A stretch of DNA of 11,532 nt from Achromobacter sp. (GCA_003454835.1 DMTA01000551.1:1-11532), one strand, 5' to 3'; shown: positions 1-7,373, counted from the stretch's first letter. The notes: generated by a model not told the origin, from the letters alone. Numbers and translations are program-made.

Positions 1-2
1 AG

Positions 3-791
3 CCTGCGGCGCCTTCCCGTCTCAAAACGGCCGCCGGTCTGGGTCTCGGTGCGCGTTACGCGCTCGGCCTGGTTGGGTTAGGCCTGCTGCTGGTGCTGTG
101 GTGGCTGGGCACGGAAGTCCTGGCGCCCGCGGGCGGCATGGCGCGGCGCTTTGCGCCCGGACCCACCTTCGTCAGCCTGGGCGAACTGCTGTCCGGCTCG
201 GACCTGCCTCATCACATCCTGGTCAGCCTGCGGCGCATCGCGGTGGGCTTGGGGCTGGCCTTGGCGATCGGCGTGCCGCTGGGCCTGGCGATCGGCAGCT
301 GGCGCCGGCTGGAAGCGGCGGCATCGCCCGCCATGCAATTTCTGCGCATGATCTCGCCGCTGTCGTGGATGCCGATCGCGGTCATGGTGTTTGGGGTGGG
401 CGACGATCCCGTCTACTTTCTGCTCGCGTTCGCGGCGGTCTGGCCCATCGTGCTGAACACGGCGGCGGGCGTCCAGCAGCTTGACCCGCGCTGGCTGCAA
501 CTGGCGCAAAGCGTGGCCGCGACCCGCTGGGAGACCCTGCGCAGTGTCATCCTGCCTGGCGTCATGGGCCACATCCTGACCGGCGTGCGGCTGGCGATCG
601 GCATTCTGTGGATCGTCCTGGTGCCGTGCGAAATGCTGGGCGTGTCGGCCGGCATGGGGTACTTCATCCTGGATACGCGCGACAGGCTGGCGTATTCGGA
701 ACTGATGGCAATGGTGCTGATGATCGGTGTGCTGGGGTTTCTGCTGGATGCCGGCGCCCGGGCGTTGTACCGCTACTGGCGAGGGCAGTAG
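3..791 (+). CDS. ABC transporter permease, nitrate/sulfonate/taurine type (5' partial)
   Basis: Inner-membrane permease subunit of an ABC importer of the SsuC/TauC/NrtB class, which moves a small anion or organosulfur/aromatic compound delivered by a periplasmic binding protein. The frame is open from the left window edge, so the start lies upstream. The GTG at 93 falls inside the first hydrophobic segment (GLVGLGLLLVLWWLG) and is not a credible start. Several further hydrophobic helices follow. The cytoplasmic EAA loop that contacts the ATPase is visible around 500-600 (AQSVAATRWETLRSVILPGV, then a conserved G about ten residues on). The C-terminus (ALYRYWRGQ) is normal for the family, and the readable 262 codons are nearly a full-length subunit. 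Its ATPase and binding-protein partners are presumably upstream and outside the window. The substrate cannot be read from the sequence. The gene converges on the next gene with a 28-bp gap. Confidence 0.9.
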   Translation, partial: PAAPSRLKTAAGLGLGARYALGLVGLGLLLVLWWLGTEVLAPAGGMARRFAPGPTFVSLGELLSGSDLPHHILVSLRRIAVGLGLALAIGVPLGLAIGSWRRLEAAASPAMQFLRMISPLSWMPIAVMVFGVGDDPVYFLLAFAAVWPIVLNTAAGVQQLDPRWLQLAQSVAATRWETLRSVILPGVMGHILTGVRLAIGILWIVLVPCEMLGVSAGMGYFILDTRDRLAYSELMAMVLMIGVLGFLLDAGARALYRYWRGQ

Positions 792-819
792 CGGTTCTGG
801 CTACCCCCTTTGCCACCGT

Positions 820-1281
820 CTACTTGCGCGCGCTTTTGCCGTTTGTCGCGCACACCAGATCCCGCAGCCGCCGCTGCACCGGATCGCGCGTGACCGGCGC
901 ATTGCGGATGCCCGCCACCGGGATGGATTCCACGATCGCCCCGGTGGCATCGTTGCCCGCGTGGTGCAAAACCTCGGTGACGGTATAGGTGTCGGCGGCG
1001 CAGTTCAGCGTCACCGGTTGCGTCACCGAACCATAGGGTTGGCCGTTGGCCTCGGAAATGCGGGGCTGGGCGTAGAACCAGGCCACCGTGACGGCCCGTA
1101 CCGTTGGACTGTCGGACACGGTGCGGATGGATTTGCTGTCGTAAAACACGCCCGGCATCGTCTGCGGGTCGACCGGAACCCAGGCCGGATCGATGGCGGT
1201 GGCGCCGTGCGCCATCGGGCCGACGCTCGCCGCGACAAACAGGGCCAGGGCGAGGAGGGCAGAAGGAGGCCTTGCGGTCAT
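820..1281 (-). CDS. Small secreted protein, surface-adhesin E-like
   Basis: 153-residue exported protein. Residues 1-26 form a Sec signal peptide (basic start, LLALALFVAASV core, likely cleavage after AHG). The mature part has the pattern of the surface-adhesin protein E family: W-V-x-V near the start, FYDSKSI around residue 46, an alternating strand TVAWFYAQP at 65-73, and two cysteines (C94 and C144) suited to one disulfide. That family was named from a Haemophilus adhesin, but most members in environmental Proteobacteria have no tested role, so adhesion is only a possibility. The start is the ATG at 1279-1281, because it begins the signal peptide. The same frame stays open far upstream only as an antisense shadow of the neighbouring gene. 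It is divergent from the Asp-box protein gene with about 140 bp between them. Family assignment is by eye and moderate. Confidence 0.75.
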   Translation of the reverse strand: MTARPPSALLALALFVAASVGPMAHGATAIDPAWVPVDPQTMPGVFYDSKSIRTVSDSPTVRAVTVAWFYAQPRISEANGQPYGSVTQPVTLNCAADTYTVTEVLHHAGNDATGAIVESIPVAGIRNAPVTRDPVQRRLRDLVCATNGKSARK

Positions 1282-1422
1282 GGGCGATTCCGTGGTTTCG
1301 GGGCAGGGGTGCGCGTCCGGTAAGACGTGAGCATGCGTTACGCCAGTATAGAGAACCGGGCGCAACGCGCTATAGTCTCGTCCGTTCGATAAATGTGGCT
1401 GGCGGCGCGGGGGGCTGGCATT

Positions 1423-2850
1423 ATGCCCAGGATGCCTGGACCCAAGACCATCAGACTCGTGGCCGCCGGCCTGGCGGTCCTCTCGGCCGCCGTGCTGGCG
1501 CGGGGCATTTACCAGATCATTCCGATGGGCGACCCGCTGCCGCGCAGCGAGGTCGTCGGCGAACTCAACGGCCCCGCACTGGCCTCGTACTCCCGGGTTG
1601 CCATTCAGCGTTTCGGCGAACGCCAGCTCCTTACCGGCCAGCTTCTGGTCACCGCCAAGGACATCGAGGGCCTGGCGCAGGCGCCCGTGCTGGATACGCA
1701 GGTTCCGGCCCTGAAAGAACGTCTTCAAAAGCAGCGGGTCCGGCTGGCGCAGGCCGGCGCCATCACCACGCTGGCGCACGGGCAAGGCGATCTCGCCCTG
1801 ACCATGCTGCAGACCGGCCGCTCCACCACCGATACGCGCAACCTCATCTACGGCGGGCGTGGCACCGGCGTATTCGAGCTCCTGGCCTCCATCAGTGGCG
1901 ATACCGGCGTCACCTTGATAGGCGCGCCCGGCGGCGAGCCGCTGTATCTCATCACCAGCACCCTGCGCAGTCCGGGCGAAGGCGACCAGCCCGCCGCCTG
2001 GGATACGCTGCGTTCGGACGACCTGGGCGCCACGTGGACCTACGACCCCGACGTGACGCTGGGCGTGCCGCAGCTTCACACTGCCTTTCTCACTGACCGG
2101 CTGGCGATTGCCCTGGAAAACCACGAGAGCGGCGTGCGTCTGCTGCATAGCTGCGACGGCGCCAAGCGCTGGTCTGCGACGCTGCTGAAGGAACAAGTGT
2201 GGCCGGATTCGGCCGCGTTCGAACGCAAGTTTGCCGAGACAGCGGAGCGGGATCGCAAGGCGTACGGGCCGGAGCAACTGGGCTACGGCTGGTCGCTCTA
2301 CCCGCTGGACGACACCCGCGCAGTGGGCTGGAGCTGGCGCACCCGCGTGCGGCCTGAAGGGCAAGACGGGCCCGAACTGATCGAGACGCGCCGTTTCGAG
2401 GTGCAATTCCAGGAAGGCGCATCGCCCGCGTTCCGCATCACGCCGGACGTCACCCGGGTGCCCACGCAGGACACCCACGCGCTGCTGACGCGCGATCAGC
2501 CCGTCTTCGAAACCGAGGGCGATGCCATCTACCAGCTGGACAAGACCGGCATGTCCTGGGTGAAGCGGTCGCGCTCGCCGGACGTGCGCGGCGCAGCGTC
2601 GTGGATCGGGCAGGCGTGGTTCGGCCGCAATGCATGGGTCATCAAGACCTACGCCGAACAGCTTTTCTCGGGCAACGAATACACAAAGACCTACTTCTAT
2701 AGTCGCGACAAGGGCAGGTCCTGGCGGCCATTCCAGTTGTCGCACGAACAGGAGCGCGGGCTGCTGGGCCTGGACCAGACGGGCGACGCCTTGCTGTCGC
2801 TTGCCGAACGCAATGGCAAGACCGTCATCCAGCGCTATCCGCTGGACTGA
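1423..2850 (+). CDS. Membrane-anchored Asp-box (BNR/sialidase-fold) protein of unknown function
   Basis: 475 residues from the chosen start. Residues about 10-26 (RLVAAGLAVLSAAVLA) are a single hydrophobic segment after a basic stretch, that is, a signal anchor or uncleaved signal, so the rest is probably periplasmic. The body carries Asp-box motifs (S-x-D-x-G-x-x-W) typical of sialidase-like beta-propellers: SDDLGATW at 198-205, SRDKGRSW at 427-434, and a degenerate SCDGAKRW at 243-250 lacking the glycine. These motifs are structural and do not imply sialidase activity, and I see no arginine triad I could defend. The ATG at 1423 is preferred because a G-rich stretch lies about 8 nt upstream. 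The in-frame ATG at 1393 has no ribosome-binding site and would add ten residues before the anchor. ATG 1432 is also possible. The 3' end lies in a 21-bp tandem repeat. The function is not recognised. Confidence 0.75.
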   Translation: MPRMPGPKTIRLVAAGLAVLSAAVLARGIYQIIPMGDPLPRSEVVGELNGPALASYSRVAIQRFGERQLLTGQLLVTAKDIEGLAQAPVLDTQVPALKERLQKQRVRLAQAGAITTLAHGQGDLALTMLQTGRSTTDTRNLIYGGRGTGVFELLASISGDTGVTLIGAPGGEPLYLITSTLRSPGEGDQPAAWDTLRSDDLGATWTYDPDVTLGVPQLHTAFLTDRLAIALENHESGVRLLHSCDGAKRWSATLLKEQVWPDSAAFERKFAETAERDRKAYGPEQLGYGWSLYPLDDTRAVGWSWRTRVRPEGQDGPELIETRRFEVQFQEGASPAFRITPDVTRVPTQDTHALLTRDQPVFETEGDAIYQLDKTGMSWVKRSRSPDVRGAASWIGQAWFGRNAWVIKTYAEQLFSGNEYTKTYFYSRDKGRSWRPFQLSHEQERGLLGLDQTGDALLSLAERNGKTVIQRYPLD

Positions 2851-2880
2851 TCGCGCTATCCGCTGGACTGATCGCGTTAT
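2832..2880 (+). repeat. 21-bp tandem direct repeat across a stop codon
   Basis: Two perfect adjacent copies of a 21-bp unit (2832-2852 and 2853-2873, starting GCGCTATCC and ending GGACTGATC). A diverged third start, GCGTTAT, follows at 2874-2880. The unit is exactly seven codons and contains the TGA stop of the Asp-box gene, so the last residues and the stop are duplicated in frame. Probably a slippage duplication. It leaves the protein unchanged, because the first copy terminates translation. Confidence 0.9.
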
Positions 2881-2957
2881 CGCGACACGACGCCGGGTGG
2901 ACCATCAGGCGTCCGCAAATCCTCCGTTGGTTCAACGCTGACCGGGGGCATCGTCGC

Positions 2958-3647
2958 CTAATCGGCCACCACATACTCCGGATAGCGCTTGCAGATCTCA
3001 GCCACCTGGCTGAGTGTGCCGGACAGATGTTCGCGCAGCACCTGCTGCGCTCTTGCCGGATCCTGCGCGGCGATGGCGTCCACCAGCCGCTGGTGGTCGT
3101 CCAGAATGCGTTCCGCCTTGCCGGCTTCCGGCAGATGCAGCCGGCGCAACCGGTCGAGGTGGCCGCTGTAGCGCTGCGCCATTTCCCACAGGCTGGCCAC
3201 ACCCGCGGCCTCGTGCATGTCGCGGTGAAACGCCTGGTCCGCGTTGATGAACTGCTGGTATTCGCCGCTGGCGTGGGCGGTGCGCTGCAGGTCGATGGAG
3301 GCCTGCAGGCGTTGCAATAGCAGCGGGTCGGGCCGCTGTGCCAGCATGTGGACGATCTCCAGTTCCAGCGAACGGCGCAGGAAATGCGCCTGCCGCGCGG
3401 CCGCGATGTCGACGCGGCTGACTACGGTGGTGTGCTGCGGATAGATTTCGACCAGGGCTTCCTCGGCCAGCCGGATGAGCGCATCGCGGATGGGCGTCTG
3501 GCTCAGGCCGTAGCACTCGGCCAGCGTGACGCGAGACAGCGGCGCGCCGGGCGCAAGTTCCAACGAAATGATCTGGCGCCGCAGGTGTTCGAAGACCTGC
3601 GGGGCTGCGTGGCGGGAGCGATCCAGTCTGAGCTTCTGGCTTTGCAT
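2958..3647 (-). CDS. GntR-family transcriptional regulator, FCD (FadR) subfamily
   Basis: 229-residue one-component regulator. Residues about 15-75 form the GntR winged helix (VFEHLRRQIISLELAPGAPL, then LAECYGLSQTPIRDALIRLAEE, and a wing ending in the VEIYPQHTTVV strand). Residues about 85-215 form the all-helical FCD ligand domain. The usual FCD metal/ligand residues are in place: D137 and H141 (ADQAFHRDMH), H185 (DDHQRLVDAI) and H207 (REHL). Such domains bind carboxylates, often sugar acids, through a bound metal. The gene is divergent from the dehydratase operon with a 139-bp shared region containing a strong palindrome, so it most likely represses that operon and perhaps itself, with an aldonate or keto-acid relieving binding. 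The ATG at 3645-3647 gives a normal N-terminus, but its ribosome-binding site is weak. Confidence 0.93.
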   Translation of the reverse strand: MQSQKLRLDRSRHAAPQVFEHLRRQIISLELAPGAPLSRVTLAECYGLSQTPIRDALIRLAEEALVEIYPQHTTVVSRVDIAAARQAHFLRRSLELEIVHMLAQRPDPLLLQRLQASIDLQRTAHASGEYQQFINADQAFHRDMHEAAGVASLWEMAQRYSGHLDRLRRLHLPEAGKAERILDDHQRLVDAIAAQDPARAQQVLREHLSGTLSQVAEICKRYPEYVVAD

Positions 3648-3721
3648 CAGGTAAGCGTGTCGAAGTCCCGCGTGGGGAAGGGCTGATAACGAATGCCGGA
3701 GTGTAGCGGGTTTTCACCTAG

Positions 3722-3750
3722 CTGACGCACTAATGTATTAGTGTTTAAAT
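3722..3750 (+). promoter_or_regulatory. Predicted sigma70 promoter of the dehydratase operon
   Basis: A -35-like CTGACG (3722-3727, 4 of 6 matches to consensus) and a -10-like TTAAAT (3745-3750, 4 of 6) are separated by 17 bp, the optimal spacing. They lie 37 bp before the dehydratase start. The spacer is almost exactly the palindrome at 3728-3743. This is a prediction from sequence only. Confidence 0.5.
3728..3743. promoter_or_regulatory. Palindromic operator, probably for the GntR/FCD regulator
   Basis: Perfect inverted repeat CACTAAT-GT-ATTAGTG (7-bp arms, 2-bp centre) in the shared region between the GntR gene and the dehydratase operon. It is AT-rich in a GC-rich background. Short symmetric sites of this kind are typical of FadR-type regulators. 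Position inside the promoter spacer suggests repression by blocking RNA polymerase. Binding by this particular regulator is inferred from adjacency. Confidence 0.65.
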
Positions 3751-3786
3751 GCTTTCACCCCTTACTCCGCATCCCCTCGTATCCCC

Positions 3787-5520
3787 ATGAAACGCACCTA
3801 CGAAAGCTTGCGCAGCGCTGCCTGGATGGCCAAGGACGATCTGCGCTCCTTTGGACACCGTTCCCGCATGATGCAGATGGGCTACGGCCCCGACGACTGG
3901 GCGGGGCGCCCGGTCATCGCCATCATCAACACCTGGTCCGACCTGAATCCTTGTCACAGCCATTTCAAGCAGCGCGTCGAAGACGTCAAGCGCGGCGTGT
4001 TCCAGGCGGGCGGCTTTCCGGTGGAGCTGCCGGCGATCTCGGTGTCGGAGTCCTTCGTCAAGCCGACCACCATGCTGTACCGCAACTTCCTGGCCATGGA
4101 GACCGAGGAACTGCTGCGCAGCCATCCGGTGGACGGCGCCGTCCTGATGGGCGGCTGCGACAAGACCACGCCGGGGCTCCTCATGGGCGCCATCAGCGCC
4201 GGCCTTCCGTGCGTCTACGTGCCGGCCGGTCCCATGTTGCGCGGCAACTGGAAGGGCAAGATTTTGGGGTCCGGATCGGACGCCTGGAAACTCTGGGACG
4301 AACGCCGCGCCGGCAAGATCACGCAGGAACAATGGACCGAAGTGGAAGGCGGCATCGCCCGCAGCTACGGCACCTGCATGACGATGGGCACCGCCAGCAC
4401 CATGACCGCCATCGCCGAGGCCATTGGCATGACGCTGCCCGGCGCCTCGTCCATACCGGCGGCGGACGTCAGCCACATGCGCATGTCGGCCGAGTGCGGC
4501 CGGCGCGTGGTCGAGATGGTCTGGGACGATCTGACACCCCAGCGCATCCTGAGCGTGGCGTCCTTCAAGAACGCCATCAACGTCGCCATGGCGATGGGCT
4601 GTTCCACCAACGCCATCATCCACCTGGTCGCCATGTCGCGCCGGGCCGGCTGCGCCGTGGGCCTGGACGACTTCGACGCGGCCAGCCGCAAGGTGCCGGT
4701 CATCGCCAACATCCGGCCCAGCGGCGACACCTACCTGATGGAAGACTTCTACTACGCAGGCGGCCTGCCGGCGCTGATGTCGCGGTTGCAGAACGACCAT
4801 CTGGACCTGTCGGCCATGACGGTCACCGGCAAAACGCTGGGCGAGAACATTGCGGGGGCCGAGGTCTACAACGACGACGTGATCCGCAAGCTGGACGAGG
4901 CGATCTACGACGAGGGCGCGCTGGCCGTGCTGCGCGGCAATATTGCGCCGGACGGCTGCGTCATCAAGCCCAGCGCGTGCGCGCCGCAATACCTGCGCCA
5001 CACCGGTCCCGCGCTGGTCTTTGACGACTACCCCAGCATGAAGGCCGCCGTCGAGGACGAGAACCTGGACGTCACCGCCGACCACATCATGATCCTGCGC
5101 AACGCCGGTCCGCAGGGCGGGCCGGGCATGCCGGAGTGGGGCATGCTGCCGATTCCGACCAAGCTGGTCAAGCAGGGCGTGCGCGACATGCTGCGCCTGT
5201 CCGATGCGCGCATGAGCGGCACGAGCTACGGCGCCTGCATCCTGCACGTCGCGCCCGAAAGCTACATCGGCGGCCCGCTGGCGCTGGTCAAGACGGGCGA
5301 CACGATCACCGTGGACGTGCCGGCCCGCACCATCAACCTGAACATCAGCGACGAGGAAATGGCCGCGCGCCGCGCCGCCTGGACGCCGCCGCCCAAGCGC
5401 TACGAGCGTGGTTATGGCTGGATGTATTCCAAACACATCCTGCAGGCCAACGACGGCTGTGACCTGGACTTCCTCGAAACGGAGTTCGGCGCGCCCGTGC
5501 CCGAGCCCGCCATCTTCTGA
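3787..5520 (+). CDS. IlvD/Edd-family dehydratase, L-arabinonate dehydratase-like
   Basis: 577-residue cytoplasmic iron-sulfur dehydratase that removes water from an aldonate to give a 2-keto-3-deoxy acid. The family hallmarks are all present. Cluster cysteines are C56 (SDLNPCHSH), C124 (MGGCDKTTPG) and C197 (SYGTCMTMGTAST). D125 and K126 lie beside the cluster and Mg site. The catalytic serine is S477 in RMSGTSYGAC. Three cysteines with this spacing, and length near 580, match the pentonate dehydratases (L-arabinonate/D-xylonate type, [2Fe-2S]), whose published residues in the Rhizobium enzyme sit about three positions later. A biosynthetic IlvD acting on dihydroxyisovalerate is less likely given the catabolic context and the dedicated divergent regulator. 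The exact sugar acid (arabinonate, xylonate, fuconate, galactonate) cannot be fixed by eye. First gene of the operon, with a poor ribosome-binding site before ATG 3787. The next gene is 36 bp downstream. Confidence 0.92.
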   Translation: MKRTYESLRSAAWMAKDDLRSFGHRSRMMQMGYGPDDWAGRPVIAIINTWSDLNPCHSHFKQRVEDVKRGVFQAGGFPVELPAISVSESFVKPTTMLYRNFLAMETEELLRSHPVDGAVLMGGCDKTTPGLLMGAISAGLPCVYVPAGPMLRGNWKGKILGSGSDAWKLWDERRAGKITQEQWTEVEGGIARSYGTCMTMGTASTMTAIAEAIGMTLPGASSIPAADVSHMRMSAECGRRVVEMVWDDLTPQRILSVASFKNAINVAMAMGCSTNAIIHLVAMSRRAGCAVGLDDFDAASRKVPVIANIRPSGDTYLMEDFYYAGGLPALMSRLQNDHLDLSAMTVTGKTLGENIAGAEVYNDDVIRKLDEAIYDEGALAVLRGNIAPDGCVIKPSACAPQYLRHTGPALVFDDYPSMKAAVEDENLDVTADHIMILRNAGPQGGPGMPEWGMLPIPTKLVKQGVRDMLRLSDARMSGTSYGACILHVAPESYIGGPLALVKTGDTITVDVPARTINLNISDEEMAARRAAWTPPPKRYERGYGWMYSKHILQANDGCDLDFLETEFGAPVPEPAIF

Positions 5521-5547
5521 TCCTTTTAGATTCCCGATCCAACACCC

Positions 5548-5551
5548 GGAG
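5548..5551 (+). promoter_or_regulatory. Ribosome-binding site deciding a GTG start
   Basis: GGAG with a 5-nt spacer to the GTG at 5557. The next in-frame ATG (5566) would be 14 nt away, so the GTG is the better start for the RraA-family gene. Confidence 0.6.
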
Positions 5552-5556
5552 CCATC

Positions 5557-6276
5557 GTGTCCCAAATGAATCCCGAAACCCGCGCCCGGTTGGCCGGCGT
5601 CAGTACCGCCACCCTGTGCACGGCGCTGTTCAAGCGCGGCCTGCGCAACCAGTTCATCCAGGACGTGCGCCCGCTGAACGCCAACCTGCCCAACATGGTC
5701 GGGCCGGCCTTCACGCTGCGTTACATCCCCGCGCGCGAAGACCTGAACACGATCAAGGTGTTCGAGGACCGCGCGCATCCGCAACGCGCCGCGGTTGAGA
5801 CCTGCCCGGAAGGCGCGGTCTTCGTCATCGACAGCCGCAAGGACGCGCGCGCCGCCTCCGCAGGCTCCATCCTGGTCACCCGCCTGATGAAGCGTGGCGT
5901 GGCTGGCGTGGTGACCGACGGGGGCTTTCGCGATTCTCCTGAAATTGCCGAGATGGGCTTTCCCGCCTATCACCAGCGTCCGTCCGCGCCCACCAACCTG
6001 ACACTGCACCAGGCGCTGGACATCAATGCGCCCATCGGCTGCGGCGACGTCGCGGTGTGGCCGGGCGACATCGTTGTGGGCGACCGGGAAGGCGTGGTGG
6101 TGATTCCGGCCCATCTGGCCGATGAGATCGCCCTGGAAGCCGTCGAAATGACCGCCTTCGAGGATTTCGTGACCAGCCAGGTGCAGGGCGGCGCGTCCAT
6201 TCTGGGCCTGTACCCGCCGACCGATCCGGGCACGAAGGACAAATTCGCCGCCTGGCGCGAAGAACAGGGCCGCTGA
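5557..6276 (+). CDS. RraA/HMG-aldolase family protein, candidate 2-keto-3-deoxy acid aldolase
   Basis: 239 residues with the RraA-like swivelling fold. The signature R-D-x-x-E of class II pyruvate aldolases of this family is present as R125-D126-S-P-E129 in GVVTDGGFRDSPEI. The family's late strand pattern follows: GCGDVAVWPGDIVVGD, then REGVVVIP, at 161-184. E. coli RraA inhibits RNase E, whereas family members carrying the RD-x-x-E motif (HMG and 4-carboxy-4-hydroxy-2-oxoadipate aldolases) cleave keto acids to pyruvate using a divalent metal. The usual acidic residue after the glycine before the motif (GD or GE) is here serine (G103-S104). The gene lies between a sugar-acid dehydratase and a solute-binding protein, so a catabolic aldolase or lyase is much more likely than RNase regulation. 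Pipelines will probably call it a ribonuclease activity regulator. The GTG start is set by a GGAG five bases upstream. The substrate is unproven. Confidence 0.85.
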   Translation: MSQMNPETRARLAGVSTATLCTALFKRGLRNQFIQDVRPLNANLPNMVGPAFTLRYIPAREDLNTIKVFEDRAHPQRAAVETCPEGAVFVIDSRKDARAASAGSILVTRLMKRGVAGVVTDGGFRDSPEIAEMGFPAYHQRPSAPTNLTLHQALDINAPIGCGDVAVWPGDIVVGDREGVVVIPAHLADEIALEAVEMTAFEDFVTSQVQGGASILGLYPPTDPGTKDKFAAWREEQGR

Positions 6277-6339
6277 GCCTTGCCGCCGGCTCGCCCGGCA
6301 CCCCGATACATACCTATAAAACAAGGCAGGAGACAAATC

Positions 6340-7329
6340 ATGAACACGCAACGACGTGGCGCGCTGGCCGCGCTTCTGGCCGGCGCGGTCTTCGGGACGC
6401 TGGCGTTGCCCGCCAGCGCCGCCGACTGGCCCACGCAAAAGCCGATTTCCTATGTGGTGCCGTTCACCGTGGGCGGTTCGACCGACGTGGTGGGGCGGGT
6501 GCTGGCCCAGAAGCTGGGCGACCGCCTGAAACAGAACGTCGTGGTCGAAAACAAGCCGGGCGCCGCCGGCGGCATCGGCGCGACCTACGTCGCCAAGGCC
6601 CCGCCCGACGGCTACACCCTGTTCGGCGGCACGATCAGCACCCATGCCATCAATGCCAGCCTGTACAAGAACCTGAAGTACGACCCGGTAAAGGATTTTG
6701 AGCCGGTGTCGTTGATCGCCTTCCTGCCCAACGTGCTGCTGGTGGATCCCAACCTGGGCGTCAATTCGGTGGCCGACCTGATCGCGCTGCTCAAGCGCGA
6801 CCCCACCAAGCGCACGTTCGCGTCCTCGGGGGCGGGCACCTCCACGCACCTGGCCGGTGAACTGTTCGCCGGCATGATCGGCGTGCCGCTCACGCACGTG
6901 CCTTACAAGGGCACGCCGCCCGCCATGGTGGATGTGTCGTCCGGCGCGGTGACGTTCATGTTCGACCAGATGACCGCCGCGTTGCCGCTGCTGCAGACCG
7001 GCAAGCTCAAGCTGCTGGCGGTCACCACCAAGGACCGCATTGCGCTCGCGCCAGACGTTCCGACCATGCAGGAAGCGGGCGTGCCGGGCTTCCAGATGGC
7101 GTCGTGGCAGGCGGTGTACGCGCCTAAGGGCACGCCCAAGCCCATCCTGGACAAGCTGGCCGCCGAGATCGCCCAGATCCTGAAAGAGCCCGATGTGCAG
7201 GAAAAGCTGGGCAAGACGATGGGCATGGAACTGGTCGGCAGCACGCCGGACGAGCTTCGGGATCTGATGGCGACCGAGATTCCGCGCTGGGCGGAAGTCG
7301 TGAAGAAGTCGGGTGCGTCGGTCGAGTAA
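6340..7329 (+). CDS. Bug-family (tripartite tricarboxylate transporter) periplasmic solute-binding protein
   Basis: 329-residue exported binding protein. Signal peptide residues 1-27 run from MNTQRRGAL through a hydrophobic core to PASA, with cleavage before ADWPTQKPI. The mature part shows the Bug pattern: YVVPFTVGGSTDVVGRVLAQKL, VVENKPGAAGGIGATYVAKAPPDGYTL, THVPYKGTPPAMVDVSSG near the middle, and a C-terminal lobe ending in a KSGASVE tail. Bug proteins bind carboxylates for TctAB-type secondary transporters, but most are orphans without adjacent membrane subunits, as here. Position as third gene of the operon (63-bp gap) suggests it binds the aldonate degraded by the dehydratase. The start at ATG 6340 is chosen over the upstream in-frame codon at 6280 because it begins the signal peptide and has AGGAGA six bases ahead. 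Confidence 0.93.
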   Translation: MNTQRRGALAALLAGAVFGTLALPASAADWPTQKPISYVVPFTVGGSTDVVGRVLAQKLGDRLKQNVVVENKPGAAGGIGATYVAKAPPDGYTLFGGTISTHAINASLYKNLKYDPVKDFEPVSLIAFLPNVLLVDPNLGVNSVADLIALLKRDPTKRTFASSGAGTSTHLAGELFAGMIGVPLTHVPYKGTPPAMVDVSSGAVTFMFDQMTAALPLLQTGKLKLLAVTTKDRIALAPDVPTMQEAGVPGFQMASWQAVYAPKGTPKPILDKLAAEIAQILKEPDVQEKLGKTMGMELVGSTPDELRDLMATEIPRWAEVVKKSGASVE

Positions 7330-7333
7330 CACG

Positions 7334-7343
7334 ACACTAGTGT
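7334..7343. repeat. 10-bp perfect palindrome after the operon
   Basis: ACACTAGTGT directly after the stop of the Bug gene. It shares the half-site CACTA/TAGTG with the operator at 3728-3743 but lacks its central six bases. It may be chance or a weak auxiliary site. Confidence 0.35.
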
Positions 7344-7373
7344 GAGCGAGGCCGCGCAGCGCTAAGCTATGTT

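Noticed and set aside
1345..1376. Possible -10 boxes (TATACT on minus, TATAGT on plus) between the adhesin-E-like and Asp-box genes
   Set aside because: Neither has a convincing -35 at proper spacing, so I do not call a promoter there.
1282..2745. Upstream extension of the adhesin-E-like gene to 641 codons on the minus strand
   Set aside because: The signal peptide starts at 1281, and the upstream part is antisense to the Asp-box gene with low-complexity, domain-free sequence.
3787..5520. Biosynthetic dihydroxy-acid dehydratase IlvD
   Set aside because: Family motifs are shared, but the length, the sequence style, and the divergent FCD regulator with a Bug protein point to sugar-acid catabolism.
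5557..6276. Bona fide RNase E regulator RraA
   Set aside because: The aldolase RD-x-x-E motif, the longer length than E. coli RraA and the catabolic operon context argue for an enzyme.
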